Below, in pieces: positions 45,321 through 57,695 of a stretch of DNA of 64,000 nt. The position numbers and the translations under genes are program-made. The stretch lies in assembly GCF_963678975.1 (NCBI RefSeq), contig NC_089272.1, positions 620,001-684,000 on the forward strand. Reading direction: 5' to 3'. This stretch comes from Dysidea avara. Its lineage: Eukaryota; Porifera; Demospongiae; Dictyoceratida; Dysideidae. Within the stretch, counting starts at the first letter, position 1. Every line of letters begins with the position of its first letter. The notes under the pieces were generated by a model. The model saw only the letters and a program-made list of their open reading frames with translations. It did not search any database and was not told the origin of the DNA.

Positions 45321-46728
45321 ATGATTGTGTAGTGTATAATAATAGGTGTACATGTGGTATATCAATTGGTTGGCTTTATCTGTACATTACTCCTTCTGTG
45401 TTCCACCTGTCATTAAAAACATACATGAAAATGAGTGATTTTAAAGTACAAGATTGTTTGGACGTGATCTTCATCAACTTTTTAATTTGTGAAAGCTGAT
45501 GAAGTGCATGCATCTTCTGTCAAATTTCCTTCATACAGTTATTATAGTTTATTTTCACTGCACAAATCAATTTTGTGTTGCTACAATTTTGTAGAGCTGC
45601 AACTTTGATTCTAAAGCTCTTGGCTTCTAGAGCTGACACTTAGTAATTCTTTTGGCTATGCAGATATAGATATGCTGTGGAACTCAAAAAATTAAATGTG
45701 CAAGCATGTGGGGTTCTTTTGTGTTTATAACCAACAGCAGTACACTTAAACATCATTTTAGTTCTGTTGCTCAACAAAGATTCAGTCGGATTCAATCAGT
45801 CATGATTATGATAACCTTTTGTGTTACCTGTGAAAATAGAGAATGTGGGCACATTAAATTCACCTACCTTTCATGATGCATAACTCTTTGTGCTACATTC
45901 AATGGCCACCCAATTATTAGCACTTACTAAATGTGTGGTACTGGTAGCGATTTTGGGACAATATTAATGGACACAATTGTGACCAAATTTTGGCCATATG
46001 GGAAATAAATGTTTAGTGAGTTGCTATTAAGAGGGTACAGTACTAGCTTTAAAAATATTTCAATAATTCAAGGTATTGATCATGGTTTACAATCATCAAG
46101 TAGATTTGTAGTAAAAAGCTTGTTATTTGATTATCAAGGTGTCAAATGCGCCCATATGGTTGATCGACTTTCCAAAATTTGGTCACAATTTTTAATTTAG
46201 CATATATATAGCCTTCTGTAGTACATACTCCCCAAAAATCTCATGATCACTAATAGTTATCAGGTGTGAAGTAAATATTTAATGCTAGAAAATAGGAGTA
46301 TTTTCAGACTAATATGTTTCTCTGATGCTTATACATCTAGCTATACTGATGTACATGACAAGTGCTGACTAAAAGTTTTGAGTAAGAAACATGACGTATA
46401 TACAAAAGGAAATATAATGGTGCCAAGAGAGTTTTGCATGTTTATGAATAGCAATTGTAGCTGAATTTTACAGTAACCAATTCAAATCATCAAGTCAGGC
46501 ATTTGATGATGGTGACATTGTAACATCAACAGCAGTTGCTACACGTATGTTCTTATTGACCTTAGAACATTGTGTGCTTTTTCTACAGGACCATTACTAC
46601 TGGGTCAGATTCACTGTCACAGATGCATTATATTCTTTGCATTGCAATAAAATTATTATTTTCTTTTATAAATAGCTGTAGCATAGAATTTACAATTAAT
46701 GTTGTAAAATACTATAGATGACTAGCAG
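45321..46728. other. intergenic, no gene seen
   Basis: AT-rich sequence between the RT fragment and the 3' end of NLR-B. Confidence 0.4.
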
Positions 46729-49700
46729 TTAATTGACCAAAAAATACAAAAAACTAAAACCAACTAAACAAAGGAGAATGAATCGTAATAGATCTATCAT
46801 TATATTATTGTAATTATATATAATTTTGAGGTTGGCATTAAACCGAGCAGCATTAGAAATCACTTTTGTTCCCTCTCTGGTGATTCCATTGCATGATATG
46901 TCAAGCAGCTCCAGTGTACTATTCTTCTTTAAAAGGTTACTAATGGATACTGCACCAACATCAGTTATGTTGTTATAGGAGATGTTAACCGTCAATACTT
47001 TGACATTACCATATAAAAGCTTAGATACTATTAATGCTCCAATGCTACGCATGTTCTTATTAGATACATCCCAAAATGGTTCCGCTGTATTGACAGTAAT
47101 TTGATCTTTTTCCCATGATATTACAAATTCTTGCAAAGTTTCATTGCTTATGTAAGAATCACTGATGCCTAATACTGCAATATTAGAAATCCCACAATAA
47201 GAAATATCTAGTTTTCGTAGTGTTTTGTTAACTTTAATAACTTCAGCAATTATTTCAGCTCCCTCATCAGTGATATGATTATATGACATATCAAGTTCTT
47301 GTATAACATGATTGTTTTTGAGGCAGTTACTGATTGGTATTGTTCCAATTGTACAATTGTGCTGAACTTTAACTTCCTTTATTGACATGTTGTTGTATAA
47401 AAAATTAGTTACTATGATTGTTCCAGATTCACAGTATTTTCTAGAAAAGTCACAAAATGGAACTGATGTATTAAAAGCAACTTGATCATTTCCCCATGAT
47501 ATTATAAGTTCCCGTAGAGTTTCGCTGTTTTTATAAGACTCACTGATAACTATTGCCCCATCATCAGGAATACCACAGTTTGTTATATCAAGTTTTCGTA
47601 GTGTTGTGTTAACTTGTATGACTCCAGCGATTTCTTTAGCTCCCTCAGTGGATACCAAATTGTATGAAAGGTTGAGTTCTTGGAGACTACAACTTCCCTT
47701 GAGATAATGACTGATTGCTTGTATTCCATCATCAGATATATTACTATGTGAGATGTCAAGTTCTTTAACTACCATATTGTTGCACAAAACATTGGATAAT
47801 ATCACTGCCCCAATACAACATAAATTGTTTCTAGATAAGTCACAAATTCTATCTACTGTGCTCACAATGACTTGATCATTTTTCCACGACATTTTGAAAT
47901 CTGTTAGTATTTTGTTACTTTTGGAAGAGTTGCTGATATCTGTTGCTCCATCATCAGGAATATCACAATAGGAAATGTCAAGCTTTTGCAGTGTTTTGTT
48001 AATTCGAATAGCTTCAGCAATTCTCCTAGCTCCTTCTCTAGTAATTTTGTTATGTGACATGTTGAGTTCTTTCAATATGCACTTTTCCTTGAGATAATCA
48101 CAGATTGCCTGTATTCCATCATCAGTAATGTTGTTGTGTGATATGTCAAGTGTCTTGACCTTGCAGTTGCTGTGTAACAAAGCACATACAAACTGTGCCC
48201 CTGTGTTACCAATATCCATTTTAGATACACCACACATGTCACCATCTGTTGTTATATTTATGACAAAGGACTTCACATCTTCTGCAACCTTTGGTAATCG
48301 GACTGTGAGCTTTACTAAATCACAATTCCTTTTCAAACAATCACAGATGGTAGTTACTCCATTTACAGACAAACATTGAGATGAAATATCAAGCTCAAGT
48401 AATTCAGTGTTGTTTTGCAATCCAAATGCTACTAATGCAATAATATCATCGTTGAAAGCCTCAAATGATAAATCAATTTTATTACGAGGCCCACAATAAG
48501 TATTGTGTAAAATGTGGATGTCAACTGTTCTTTGACTATATAGAGGAAGTCTGGTATGCAATAAAATATGTTTTACTCTGTCCACTTCTTTATTCCTTAC
48601 ATTCTTCCATGACAAGCCTACTTTATGTAAAGTTGTGTTGTTAACCAAAACTGTTTTAATTGACTGTAATCCAACTCTTCCGATACTATACAATGTTAGT
48701 GATTCAAGCTTTCTATTTGCTTCTAGACTGTCTGTTAACTCCCTCACGTGTTCTTTCATTCCATCATCTCCACACAGTGTTAAACTACTAACACAGCAGT
48801 GTCTAATGATGATACAATACACACCCCACGGGGATGAAGAATTTCCACTGAGATCAACGTACTTTAGTGGTGACGTTACAAGCTCGAAAGGTTTCAGTAA
48901 AAGATTCATTCCACTGGACGTTAATCTATTTAATGAAAATTTAAGTTCCTCTATGGTGATATTGGTTGAAAGAGAGTTAATAATGGCTACCATGCCGTCA
49001 TCAGATATTTGGTTTTTTGAAACATCAAGTCTACGCACAGTCATGTTATTACGCAAGCCAAATGCTATTACTGCTGCTGCATCATCATCAATACTCTTAT
49101 TGCACAGATTTATTATTTTGGGTATAGATTCAGAATGTTCATTATCTACCAATATATTAATTTTCACATTTCTGTTAAACGGATACTGTGTGCTAAGCAA
49201 AATGTTTTCCTTGTTCTTATTAATCCTTTCAGTATTAATTTTTTTCCATGACAAGTTCACTTCACTTACGGTTGTATTTGTGTGCAACACCTTATCAATT
49301 GAATCTACTCCACTTCTTCCAATACAACACAGTGTTAAGAATTTGAGCCCCTTATTTGCTTCTAGACTACCCATTATATTTTCAACATGTCTTTCCATTT
49401 CTCGATCTCCACAAATTGTTAACCTGCCAGTACAGCAACTTTTAATGATTACACAATACACCTCCCAAGGTGTAGAGTAGTTTTCACTAAGATCAATATA
49501 TTCTAGATTTGATGTATTCTCAAAACAGTTTAACAAGTGACACATCCCACTAGTAGAAATTCTATTTTGTGAGACATCAAGTTCTTTTAGTAAGTTACTT
49601 TTCATTACTATATTGGCAATCACTATCGCTCCATCATCCGAGATAGCGTTGTTTGACAAACACAGTTTGGTAAATGGTGCGGTGTGATTTGAAACAAATT

Positions 49701-51875
49701 CTATTAATAGAAGTGCACCATCATTAACATTCTTATTGGACAAATCAATTTCATTAGGTAAAGATATATAAGAATCATTATCAAGTATATTGATATCTAT
49801 GTCTCGATTATGACTATTCGATGGTGCTAATGTGTGAATTGGACAACTTGTATGCAGAATATTGTTCTGAGCAATTCTCCCAACTTTTTTCCAAGATAAG
49901 TTTACTTCTCGTAAAGTTGTGTTGCTATCTAGAACTTGTTTAATTGATTCTAACCCAGCTTTTCCAATACTACACAATGTCAACAACTTAAGAAATTTAT
50001 TTGCTTCTAGACTTTCTATTATCTCCTTAACATGTTGTTCCATTCCATCATCACCACAAAGTGTTAAACTATTAACGCAGCAATGTCTAATGATAGAACA
50101 ATATACACCCCATGGGGATGAGTCATTTCCACTGAGGTCAACATATTCCAGTGATACTAAATTTTTAAAATACTCCAATTTATCCATTTCAATACTTCCA
50201 ATACTACAGCTGTTTAGTTGTATAGTTTTCCATTGTTTAACACCAGAATTGTGTTTAGCACCAGAATTGTAAACAAAATACATAAGTGATGAAATATGAT
50301 GTGGATACAACTTTATACCACTGAGAGTGATATTGCCATCTTTAAATACTGAAGAAATTGTATTTGGTATTTCTATATTCCCTGCCTCAACATAGTACTG
50401 AAACAAATGTAAACATTTTGTTTTGTCCATTTGAATATCTTGAGAAAAAGTGAGGCTACCTGAATCACAAATCCTATTATTTTCTACTTTATTAGAACAC
50501 AAAGTCTCATTTTCAGAAACAAAAGCACCAAACACATCAGACTGTATGCCAACAATTCCTGCATACATCATCCACATAAAGTAATAATGACCATTCCAAA
50601 ACGTCTCTTTCATTAATTGTAGCTGATGGTCTTTAGATAATTTAGATACATAGTGAGCAGCAAGGTATTCTTGTATTGTGAAATGAAGGAAGTTAAACGA
50701 ATTTGTTATTCCAAATTCATGATAATGTTGCATAGTTCTTAGTAAGCCAAATCCATTAATGTTGTTGTTTTGTTTATCAATAATTTCAGGACACAATTTT
50801 TCAACTTCCTCATGTGCAAATACCAAAATTTGATTCTGCAATCCCCAATAAGCTAAGTTTGACAGTTTCTTAATAATTGGATATTGAGACAAATTTTCTA
50901 GTTCCCTTACTTCATGTACATTGGATTGTGTTTCCTGGTACACTTTTGAGTGTCGTAAGACAGTGTGAAGCACAAACATCTTATTTATATCAGTTAACGT
51001 TTCAGGTTTCTTGCCAATCCGAACAAGGTACATAAGGATTGCTAAGTGAAGTGGAACATAGCAGTGACCACTTATGATAGGATGTTGTGTAAGGTGTGAA
51101 CTTAGCTCTTTTTTTTCCTCAACAGTAAAATTTTCAAGAGAATCAATAACGTTATTAATGTATCTGTCTCGTTCTATTTTTGAAAATCCTAATATTTCAA
51201 CTCGACTTTTAAATGTGCGGTGCAAAAGTGCTGTGGTTGTGGGTCGTGATGTGACCACTACTATCGACTGTTGGAAATACTTCCTTTTAATAATGTCTAG
51301 GATTAGTGAGTTTTTTAGTTGTGCAGCAGAATACTCGTCAAAACCATCAAAAACAAAAGCTATACCTCTCCCTTCAGACTCTTCAACAATAAATTTATGC
51401 ATTGTGCAGGGTACCTTCAACAGACGCAGTAAACCCTCAACTTCCGTCACTTTATTTACATCTGGATCTCTAAGATACACTAAAAACACTAACTTACATT
51501 CAATCAGAAGTTTCTTTTTAGCCCACAAAAACACAATCTGATTAGCTAATACAGTCTTCCCAATTCCAGGAGCACCTACTATTAAAATACGCTTAGGCGG
51601 TTCACTGATGGCAGTTGTTATGCTGGGTTCAGCTCTGAATATTTTGTTGAGACCTTCAGAATCTGATTCTACTTCATCTGTGACAGTGGCAGGTTCGTGC
51701 TTTAACCATTGCAATGCAATAGTCAAATTTTGATATGTTGGTAAATTTCCATCATATTTTTTCAGAGTAACATTAACAAGTAATGAAGGCTGGTCTGGTG
51801 GCCATTTATCATCTGGAAGTACTTCTAGAACATCTTCATAGTCACGACGCAATTTTTTAGCAAAATTATCAAATG
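46729..51875 (-). CDS. NACHT-LRR exon of an NLR-type receptor with membrane tail (NLR-B)
   Basis: A 5.1-kb uninterrupted exon, probably terminal, of a second NLR. The acceptor is GTCATTTTTAG before base 51875; two bases finish a codon, then FDNFAKKLRRDYED follows, so the start codon is upstream. Numbering from TTG 51852, KWPPDQPSLLVNV is at 16-28. Walker A GAPGIGKT is at 93-100, Walker B FVFDGFDE at 166-173, the sensor VVVTSRPT at 198-205, and FLHFTIQEYLAA follows as in NLR-A. The LRR region is over 1100 residues. A module with LSGN-SSPWGVYC-II and LTLCGDDGM occurs three times, about 213 residues apart (near 50.1, 49.46 and 48.82 kb). A second module with the SW..DQ..VNT signature occurs three times, about 128 residues apart (near 47.87, 47.48 and 47.10 kb). 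It ends with a hydrophobic tail RFILLCLVGFSFLYFLV, unusual for an NLR. It probably pairs with the Death exon at 58.4-58.65 kb. It is intact and far longer than NLR-A. Confidence 0.92.
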
Positions 51876-52190
51876 CTAAAAATGACAGAAATAAAATCTA
51901 TCAGCCACACAATTTATAGACACATACATAAGTGGTTTAGTTTGTATGTAATGAATGTATGACATTAACTATTAGGTACAAAAGTGTAGGCACCAGCAAC
52001 TGGTCACATAGCAGCTACTGCCACAGAAAGATGGTGAGACTTTTGTGCCATTAGTTTAGCATGAAGGTTTATTTTTTGTAGTCCAACGCCTGTTTGCTCA
52101 TGTGAGTGTTGGACAGACTGCAGACACATGGTTTTGGCCAAACCAATTTCAGGAAACTGGGCGTGTGCCTGGTTTAAAAACTTTCTGTTT
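51876..52190. other. intron-like, no exon seen
   Basis: Immediately 5' of NLR-B on its strand; only the acceptor tract is recognisable. Confidence 0.4.
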
Positions 52191-52290
52191 TTTTTTCTTT
52201 CTTTGTAACATACATATTTTTATGATTAAACTTTCTTTTTCTCAAAACACATGCTTGTGCAAACTAGTCAGGGTTTTGCTGAGACAGTCA

Positions 52291-52640
52291 TGCACAAATA
52301 TGGGCATCATTGTCAAGTATTTACTGATGTTGAAGCATTGAAGGCTCTTTTGAACATACCACATGCATCAGGGAAGCTGGCTAGATGGGGCATAGCAATT
52401 CAAGAGCTAGATTTGGAGATAGGAGAAGCACAATGTCAGTGCAGATGCTTTGTCAAGGTGTCCCATTCCTGGTAAGCCCAAGGAGTGTAATGATGTTCCC
52501 TTTAGTATTGTGGCAGCTCTTCCCTAAGTACATGGGAACAAATATGCAGTTGATTACTTGGCCAAATATCATCGCAGTGAAGGATCAAACTACACATACA
52601 GTGGCACAGCTGTTAGTTGACAAAGTCATATCAGTCGTCA
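52291..52640 (+). pseudogene. Ty3/gypsy retrotransposon RNase H scrap
   Basis: KYGHHCQVFTDVEALKALL, then NIPHASGKLARWGIAIQELD, is the conserved RNase H end of gypsy polyproteins. After a frame change, fragments compatible with CPIPGKPKECNDVPF and YHRSEGSNYTYSG continue. No other pol domain or LTR is present. A partial MITE end abuts the left side. Confidence 0.8.
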
Positions 52641-52649
52641 TAGTGTTCC

Positions 52650-52875
52650 TATAACATACAGTGTATGCAACCCACTGAGCAAAAATCTAACTACACAGAA
52701 CTTCATTAATTTTAAGACTTCAAGAGAGCCGTTAAAGTTTTAGCCTTGTCTGGAATTTTGTAATCATAGAGATAGATAGTAGGAAAAGCAAAACAATCAA
52801 TTTGTACAGTGACTATAGGAGCCCAATCATAAATCATGAGTGCAACAGGCTGTGGAGCTGAGATTTGTCTTATTG
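52650..52875 (+). repeat. partial copy of the 57.7-58.3 kb MITE
   Basis: CAACCCACTGAGCAAAAATC at the left resembles the MITE terminus. AAACAATCAATTTGTACAGT and GACTATA are shared with the interior at 57.84-57.87 kb. Another end-like stretch (TGCAAACTAGTCAGGGTTTT) lies at 52257-52276 on the far side of the gypsy scrap, so one MITE copy may have been split. Confidence 0.6.
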
Positions 52876-53035
52876 TGTTCACCATGAACCGGGAAAATGA
52901 ACTGGGAAATTTGGAATGCTAAAAGCCATCTGTTGGGCTGAAGCAAATATAGCATTAGTTAGCTATTATTAAGTTACTATTACCTGAAGGCATTATAAGT
53001 TAGTCAGTTGGTTGGTTGGCCGGTAGGTCAGTCAG

Positions 53036-53331
53036 TCGGTCAGTCAGTCAGTCAGTCAGTCAGTCAGTCAGTCAGTCAGTCAGTCAGTCAGTCAGTCAGT
53101 CAGTCAGTCAGTCAGTCAGTCAGTCAGTCAGTCAGTCAGTCAGTCAGTCAGTCAGTCAGTCAGTCAGTCAGTCAGTCAGTCAGTCAGTCAGTCAGTCAGT
53201 CAGTCAGTCAGTCAGTCAGTCAGTCAGTCAGTCAGTCAGTCAGTCAGTCAGTCAGTCAGTCAGTCAGTCAGTCAGTCAGTCAGTCAGTCAGTCAGTCAGT
53301 CAGTCAGTCAGTCAGTCAGTCAGTCAGTCAG
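53036..53331. repeat. TCAG tetranucleotide microsatellite, about 74 units
   Basis: Almost pure TCAG repeats. Long Ser-Gln-Ser-Val open frames are artefacts. Confidence 0.97.
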
Positions 53332-53643
53332 GTAGAACAAAAATCAGGTTTCGGCAATTTTTAAATGCACAATCTGGCTGTCTGTGTTTCCTTGTTTTTA
53401 AAGACTAATTAGTCCATAAAGTTGATTTTTGTTGTGTACGACAATTCATACTTTTAATGTGGTAGCATTTTTACGGGTGCTGGTCATTTTAGGAGTAAAC
53501 CCTACTAAACAGTATTACTGTACTTTGATATTTTCTGATTTTAATAAGTCACTTTATGGCGGTCATAACAACTAATAAATATGAATACTATAACAATCCC
53601 AACACGTATATCCAATGGTAAAAGACACTATTTACTGACTAAC

Positions 53644-53688
53644 CTTCGAGCATATCTCCACTCATCTGAGTCTTCTCCATCACAGATA
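53644..53688 (-). CDS. weak candidate 45-nt exon of NLR-B
   Basis: On the - strand, TTTTGTAG precedes 45 open bases followed by GTTAGT. The length is 2+42+1, so it fits the phase 1-1 class, reading SVMEKTQMSGDMLE. Another frame is also open (CDGEDSDEWRYAR), so the phase is not forced. It lies between the - strand Death exon and NLR-B. Confidence 0.22.
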
Positions 53689-53699
53689 CTACAAAACAA

Positions 53700-54445
53700 A
53701 CCATTTTATACTGACATTAATATACACTGTTGTGTTATGCAAATATGGTAGTTAAAATAATAATATTCTGGCATATTCACATAGCGATTTAATTTTTACT
53801 GCTCCAATAGTAAGAGTGCAACTAACCCAAATCACTATAAAATTTTGTAATGAACTTCTTGGGCATGGATAACATGTATATGTGTTGCACATGGATTGGA
53901 AACGACTCTGTAAATTATACGGAATAATGTCATTTGTAGTTCACATGGTTTACAATTATCATTTTGTGTAGTTACAAGTACATTGTTTACTAGAATACAA
54001 CTTAACAGGATATTAATGGGTTTTGAAAATTAGTTAACAGGCAACACACAGATCTGATTCACAGAAGCTGCCATTGAAGCATGCATTATACCAGATAAAA
54101 TGTCAAATTCTTTCACACAACGAATTGCTCACTCAATGTGTATACATAATGATGCAATTTGCTGTGTCCCCACCACTTCCCTTCCTTCCAACTGTTCTCA
54201 CTCGCCTAAAAACAGTGGAATATTCAGTCTTACACCTAGTGGTAAAAGCAAATTCTAATAGTAAACCCACGGTCAGCCATTATTTCATCACCCCTTTGTA
54301 ACAAGCTTAGAAACCCACATCATTCAACAAGTTGTGTGTCTGATATGCATCCAGTATATAAAGATTAAACAAATATCACATGACCAGCTTGGCTGATAGC
54401 AATCAAAGCGTTGAAAGTGTTTGTGGATTTGTAGTTGCTATATGT
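53700..54445. other. no gene seen
   Basis: Filler between the candidate exon and the transposase remnant. Confidence 0.4.
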
Positions 54446-55701
54446 TTAAGACTGCAGCAATAGTGAAGATGGTATGTTTACCTTAATTTCAGTGGCATCG
54501 ATTATGGCTGTTGTACCAGGATAAAGCTCTTTAAAAGCAGCAGGCATAATGTTTAAAATGGTAGTGCGATCAGGCCAACAAGGTAATGAGCCCAGACGAT
54601 GGAAGCAAAAATTTATCCAGGTGGTGAATATTCTAGATACAGATGAAGTTGAAATTTCAAAATGGTTGGCAAGATCTTGCTCCTTCAAGTTGAGCCTTAG
54701 GCGAACCAACATAAAAAACAGTTCATCTACCTGGCTTAAAGTAGCAGGACATCCTTGTGCTTCATCACTCTTTCTCCAAGAAGCTTGGCTTGGGTATGAA
54801 CTCTGTTTTTGTTGACAGTTTGTCCACCGTTGAGCAGTGGCCCAGTAAACAACATTTGACCACTTTCTTCCTGAGCTTAAATAGACTAGCAGTTGGTAAA
54901 ACACATCAGCTGAAGGTAACCCTGTGTAAAATTGGACATCTTTTTCAGAGGTCTCAAAGTTGGAAAAACAAAATCTTCATTTCTCAGCTAGTTTCTGCTG
55001 TCTACTGCACTCTGAGTTCATTTAATTTAATTGTTGTTGTAACTTTTGCTCTTTATGTTGGCTTTCTTCAAGTAGTTTTTTTTTTCAATCTTGATACCTC
55101 TTGTGTGGCTTCATTTAAGTCCTTCTGAAGTTTGTTGCACACATACTGGCAATCACATTGGCATCTGTCTGATGTTGTATCAGTCTCAGTGTCATCATCA
55201 CTTTGGGTAGCTTGAGGAAGGCTGGCTGCAGCTTCTAACTCATTTGACCATCTTTCTACCTCACAACTAGAAACTCATGTCGTTCTACCTTTTGATACGG
55301 ATGGCTTAAAAGGGAAAATGGATGGAACAGCATCTTCCCTAAGGTATCTATAGCTACCCAAAAAATTATAAAAATCTTTTGGCTCAAAATGTTATGAGCA
55401 TATCTTGGTATTTTGTCCAGGTTGAAAATCCTCATCTATTGGAAAAAAAAACAGTACCTAAAAGACCATACACAACTACACACACAAGGCTTGCCGAGTA
55501 GCAGCTCATAGCTATATATAGCGGCTAGCTAGCTAGCCACTTACTAATATCATGGCGAATAACTATTAACCAACGCTTTCTTAGTTCGCTTTTAGAACCA
55601 CCTGGAAAGGTGTGGAACGATACTTTCGCTTCTTTTCTGTCTACTAAAACTGTTCTGTATCCTTTTTTGCAGCATAACGGGACACGGCAATTATCAGGCA
55701 T
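54446..55701 (-). pseudogene. THAP plus HTH/DDE_4 transposase, truncated
   Basis: Read on the - strand, MPDNCRVPLCCKKGYRT then KVSFHTFPGG and KRWLIVIRHDIS is the first half of a THAP zinc finger, ending at a GTAAGT donor. The second half continues after an intron as FQPGNTKICS-type sequence near 55400, with a stop where a lysine is expected before HFEPKDF, then EDAVPSIFPFKPS. A helix-turn-helix part (QVDELFFMLVRLRLNLKEQD, FEISTSSVSRIFTTW) and the first DDE_4 block (MPAAFKELYPGTTAIIDATE) lie at 54446-54760. The rest of the catalytic domain is absent. This architecture is typical of Harbinger-related invertebrate transposons. The + strand ORFs here are its antisense. Confidence 0.8.
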
Positions 55702-56783
55702 CACGAACGCTACCTGCACCAATAGCACTAATTATGGGTTGGCCCCAATCAAAATGTCAGAAAGGCGTTGCTATAGTAATGAATGTATTTTTGGAAAGAT
55801 GATGAATTTTTGGAAAGATGATGAATTTTTGGAAAGAGTCTATTAATGGTAACAGGAACTCTAACTACATAATATTATGATGAATTATCCCTACTACTTA
55901 ATGAGTTAACCCAGGTCTTACTATAAATGGGTAGAGGGGGTGGGAGGGGGGATTCAATTTGCGCAATGAACCAAACTCATTGCCACCTTTATTGTCTATC
56001 CATCACACACTGTATTCACCAACCATTAAATGCAAATACCACTAGCAATACTCTCCAGTATACCAAATGCTAATACTAACAAGGCACTACGAAGGTGCAT
56101 ATGTCCCGTGGTGGACCATCACAGTGCCACTCATGGAACTAGTGGCCCACAGACCAAGGAGTGTAGATGATTACTGGTCCCTTAGGTACCTAAAGGAGAT
56201 GTCTAAGTTGCCTAAAACACATCAAAGAACAATTTCATTGTGTAAACATACCTGGAATCAGTGTGGTACGGACCCCTGTGCTACCTTACCTGGTGATCTC
56301 AGTCTGATCAGCATGGGAATGACGTGGATCTTGCTTGGTGTTACTGCTGCAACATGATCTATCAATTACCATCTGCTATTGCCGTCGTGTCGTTGTTGTA
56401 AAACTGCCTCCTCGTTTCTACCTTTTGCTGAGTGCTGGCATCGCTGGGAAGGTCATGAACTCCCAGCACGTTTTCACTTCTCTCACGTTACGGGAGCATC
56501 ATAGGCTGGCAGTGACTCTCAACTCGCAACAAATAGCCTTGCCATGCCTTTTTACACTTTTCTACGCACCTTTTGTCCGACGCATGCACAACAATTATTC
56601 TCCAGTTAATGATCACCCCATTTATTATTGCCACCCCTTTCCATCCTTGATCACGAATGTTGGTGATACCAGCTGTGTCTGCTAGACTGGAAGTGTGTCA
56701 CACCCAGCCCACTACCATCAGGTCAGTATCGCACCATCAAAGAAATCCCCATTGTATACCGTCGCTAAATTAACTTAGTTTAA
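55702..56783. other. no gene confirmed
   Basis: + strand frames of 78, 96 and 116 codons at 55610, 56067 and 56335 show no recognised family; the first overlaps the THAP remnant in antisense. Confidence 0.35.
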
Positions 56784-57523
56784 GGTTACGGGATAGTGAG
56801 CGACTGTCAAACAAAAATTTTATTACGTAATTAAGGCGGGCTTGGTGTTGTTGTGTTTTGTATCAGCTGGTAACAGGCTTAAATTGTTGGGAGAATAATA
56901 GCGTGCTGACTGGACAGTTACAAGGTACAAGAAAACACACGTAACAGTACAAGATAACATAGATACAACACACTTAGCAACTGGCGCACCTGTAAGCGCA
57001 TGCGTAGTTTTGCTGACTAATGGCGATATTTTCCTGAACCAAAAATCAGGACTGTCAAACTAGTTGTTAACATTTTGTATAAACAGACTACTAGTCTGGC
57101 TTCTTGTCTAGGTCCTGACGGAGCCATTTGTTAGAAATAATGTTTCTAGTGCTTGTGATATCAATTTAAAAATTAATTTTGTGACCACAGTGTCTTGCTT
57201 TACGCCATATTGTAGTCATATTTCAGCAACTATACACATTATTCACAAATCCTCTTGTCAGTCCCTCACAAGTGATGTTCTTCAAACCTTAGAATTGTTA
57301 GTAAGTTCTCATGGTTCTTCATTGGTCTGATTTTTGGTTCACAGTTTTCACTGTTTGGCATGGAGACAACTCATGTTTCCATAACAACATTTGAATTCCA
57401 TGTCGATTTATGAGAAGTTAAGAATGCATACATATTTGATAACAATGCATTAAGAAAAATCAAACCCCTAATCATGAAAAATGATCGATAGTGTACATGT
57501 GGGGTTTACAGTATCCCGTAACC
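56784..57523. mobile_element. TTAA-flanked element, 740 bp
   Basis: The ends GGTTACGGGATA and TATCCCGTAACC are inverted, with TTAA at 56780-56783 and 57524-57527. No transposase. A TTAA target fits Kolobok or piggyBac; the G-start ends slightly favour Kolobok-like. Confidence 0.7.
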
Positions 57524-57695
57524 TTAATTGGTTAAACTTCATAAAATGTTCGGCAACTGTGAGAGAATCATGTTATTCTATGCTAATTTCCACTACCTAC
57601 CAAGTCCATAAAACGTTGCGACATTGTATTACAAGTACCAGTCGTAATACATTTTATATGTATGTTTCCAATCCATGTGCAACATATACATGTAT

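Noticed and set aside
48635..49480. 281-codon + strand ORF and its neighbours at 48128, 49919 and 51074
   Set aside because: Antisense shadows of the NLR-B LRR and NACHT coding exon.
53008..53408. 118- and 130-codon Ser-Val-Ser-Gln ORFs
   Set aside because: Translation of the TCAG microsatellite.
54549..55128. + strand ORFs of 88 and 123 codons
   Set aside because: Antisense of the THAP/DDE_4 transposase remnant.
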